13,268 nucleotides of DNA, taken from assembly GCA_905233775.1 (NCBI GenBank), contig CAJOEB010000015.1:1-13268 (forward strand), given 5' to 3'. The notes under the pieces are model-generated. The model was given only the letters and a program-made list of their open reading frames with translations, searched no databases and had not been told where the DNA came from. Both the position numbers and the translations under genes were made by a program. Position 1 is the first letter of the stretch. Every line of letters starts with the position of its first letter. Positions 13,029 through 13,268 of the stretch are shown here, in pieces. The DNA is from an uncultured Alphaproteobacteria bacterium. GTDB taxonomy: Bacteria; Pseudomonadota; Alphaproteobacteria; UBA3830.

Positions 13029-13268
13029 TATACTATATCATATATTTCATTATATAAAAATTGCATTTCGTCTGTGGCCTTTGGATCCTGCTTATTTAGT
13101 TCGACTACCGAAAGACCTTCTTTTGCGGCTTTTCTATACGCAATACGCTCTTTTAGTATTGCAGCGGAAAGGGTAAGATTCTCAAATTCCGACATTACTT
13201 GAAATATTTCTTCTATTTCTGTTGTTGATGGATTTGTAGAAGCTCTGTTGATTAATACCATAGCCTTT
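13028..13268 (-). CDS. parA: ParA-family partition ATPase, C-terminal part only
   Basis: The gene runs off the right edge; the 79 visible residues are the C-terminus, ending at TAA 13028-13030. KAMVLINRASTNPSTTEIEE corresponds to the strand-and-loop carrying the N-R/K base-binding region of ParA/MinD ATPases. ILKERIAYRKAAKEGLSVVEL matches the conserved I-x-x-R-x-A-(Y/F)-R-x-A-x-x-x-G-x-x-V-x-E stretch near their ends. The Walker motifs lie outside the window. The in-frame ATG at 13261 is internal, because the frame stays open to the window end. With the downstream ribbon-helix-helix gene it forms a plasmid partition operon. ParA-family ATPases use ATP to position plasmid copies on the nucleoid before division. 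Confidence 0.85.
   Translation of the reverse strand, partial: KAMVLINRASTNPSTTEIEEIFQVMSEFENLTLSAAILKERIAYRKAAKEGLSVVELNKQDPKATDEMQFLYNEIYDIV

Overview
The window looks like part of a low-G+C plasmid, or a plasmid-derived island, from an alphaproteobacterium, most likely an intracellular one of the Rickettsiales or Holosporales type. The reasons are: an iteron-type Rep_3 initiator whose C-terminus looks like the N-terminal domain of DnaA (an arrangement I associate with Rickettsia-type plasmids), small TraC/TraD conjugation proteins of the Ti/Rickettsiales kind, strongly A+T-rich intergenic DNA, and several toxin-like genes and exported proteins of unknown function. The host assignment is inference; there is no rRNA or tRNA to anchor it.

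Left, 1-1693: a plus-strand pair. A Fic protein with a C-terminal MerR-like helix-turn-helix overlaps a serine recombinase by 7 nt. A promoter-like sequence and a 10+10 bp inverted repeat abut the fic start codon. The recombinase is much richer in G+C than its surroundings.

1694-4057: a minus-strand two-gene operon (ATGA overlap) for two exported proteins. The first is cysteine-containing and unrecognised. The second is a ComEC-like metallo-beta-lactamase-fold hydrolase. It is followed rightward by a G+C-rich, hairpin-rich segment with no convincing gene.

4058-5492: an ardC-type antirestriction pseudogene, broken by three in-frame stop codons and otherwise intact. Next come a strong stem-loop and a RelB/RelE-like toxin-antitoxin pair with a dyad over its predicted -10.

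5489-7419: a tightly packed minus-strand operon in the order fic (class II inhibitory motif, catalytic His replaced by Gln), a 57-aa traC-like gene, a HEPN-MNT fusion, then traD. Toxin-like genes therefore alternate with conjugation genes. A possible traA relaxase fragment lies just outside (7644-7847). With the dead ardC, this suggests a decayed conjugative module.

7850-8347: an orphan exported protein with its own terminator, followed by about 530 bp without a recognisable gene.

8876-13268: the replication and partition backbone. It holds rep, a DUF4143-type AAA ATPase, an array of seven 22-bp-class iterons (11550-11689, candidate oriV), a small XRE regulator, an RHH parB-like gene, and the C-terminal end of parA, which runs off the right edge. 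Identical 14-bp A+T-rich repeats occur upstream of rep and in the parA-parB gap, which may link replication and partition control.
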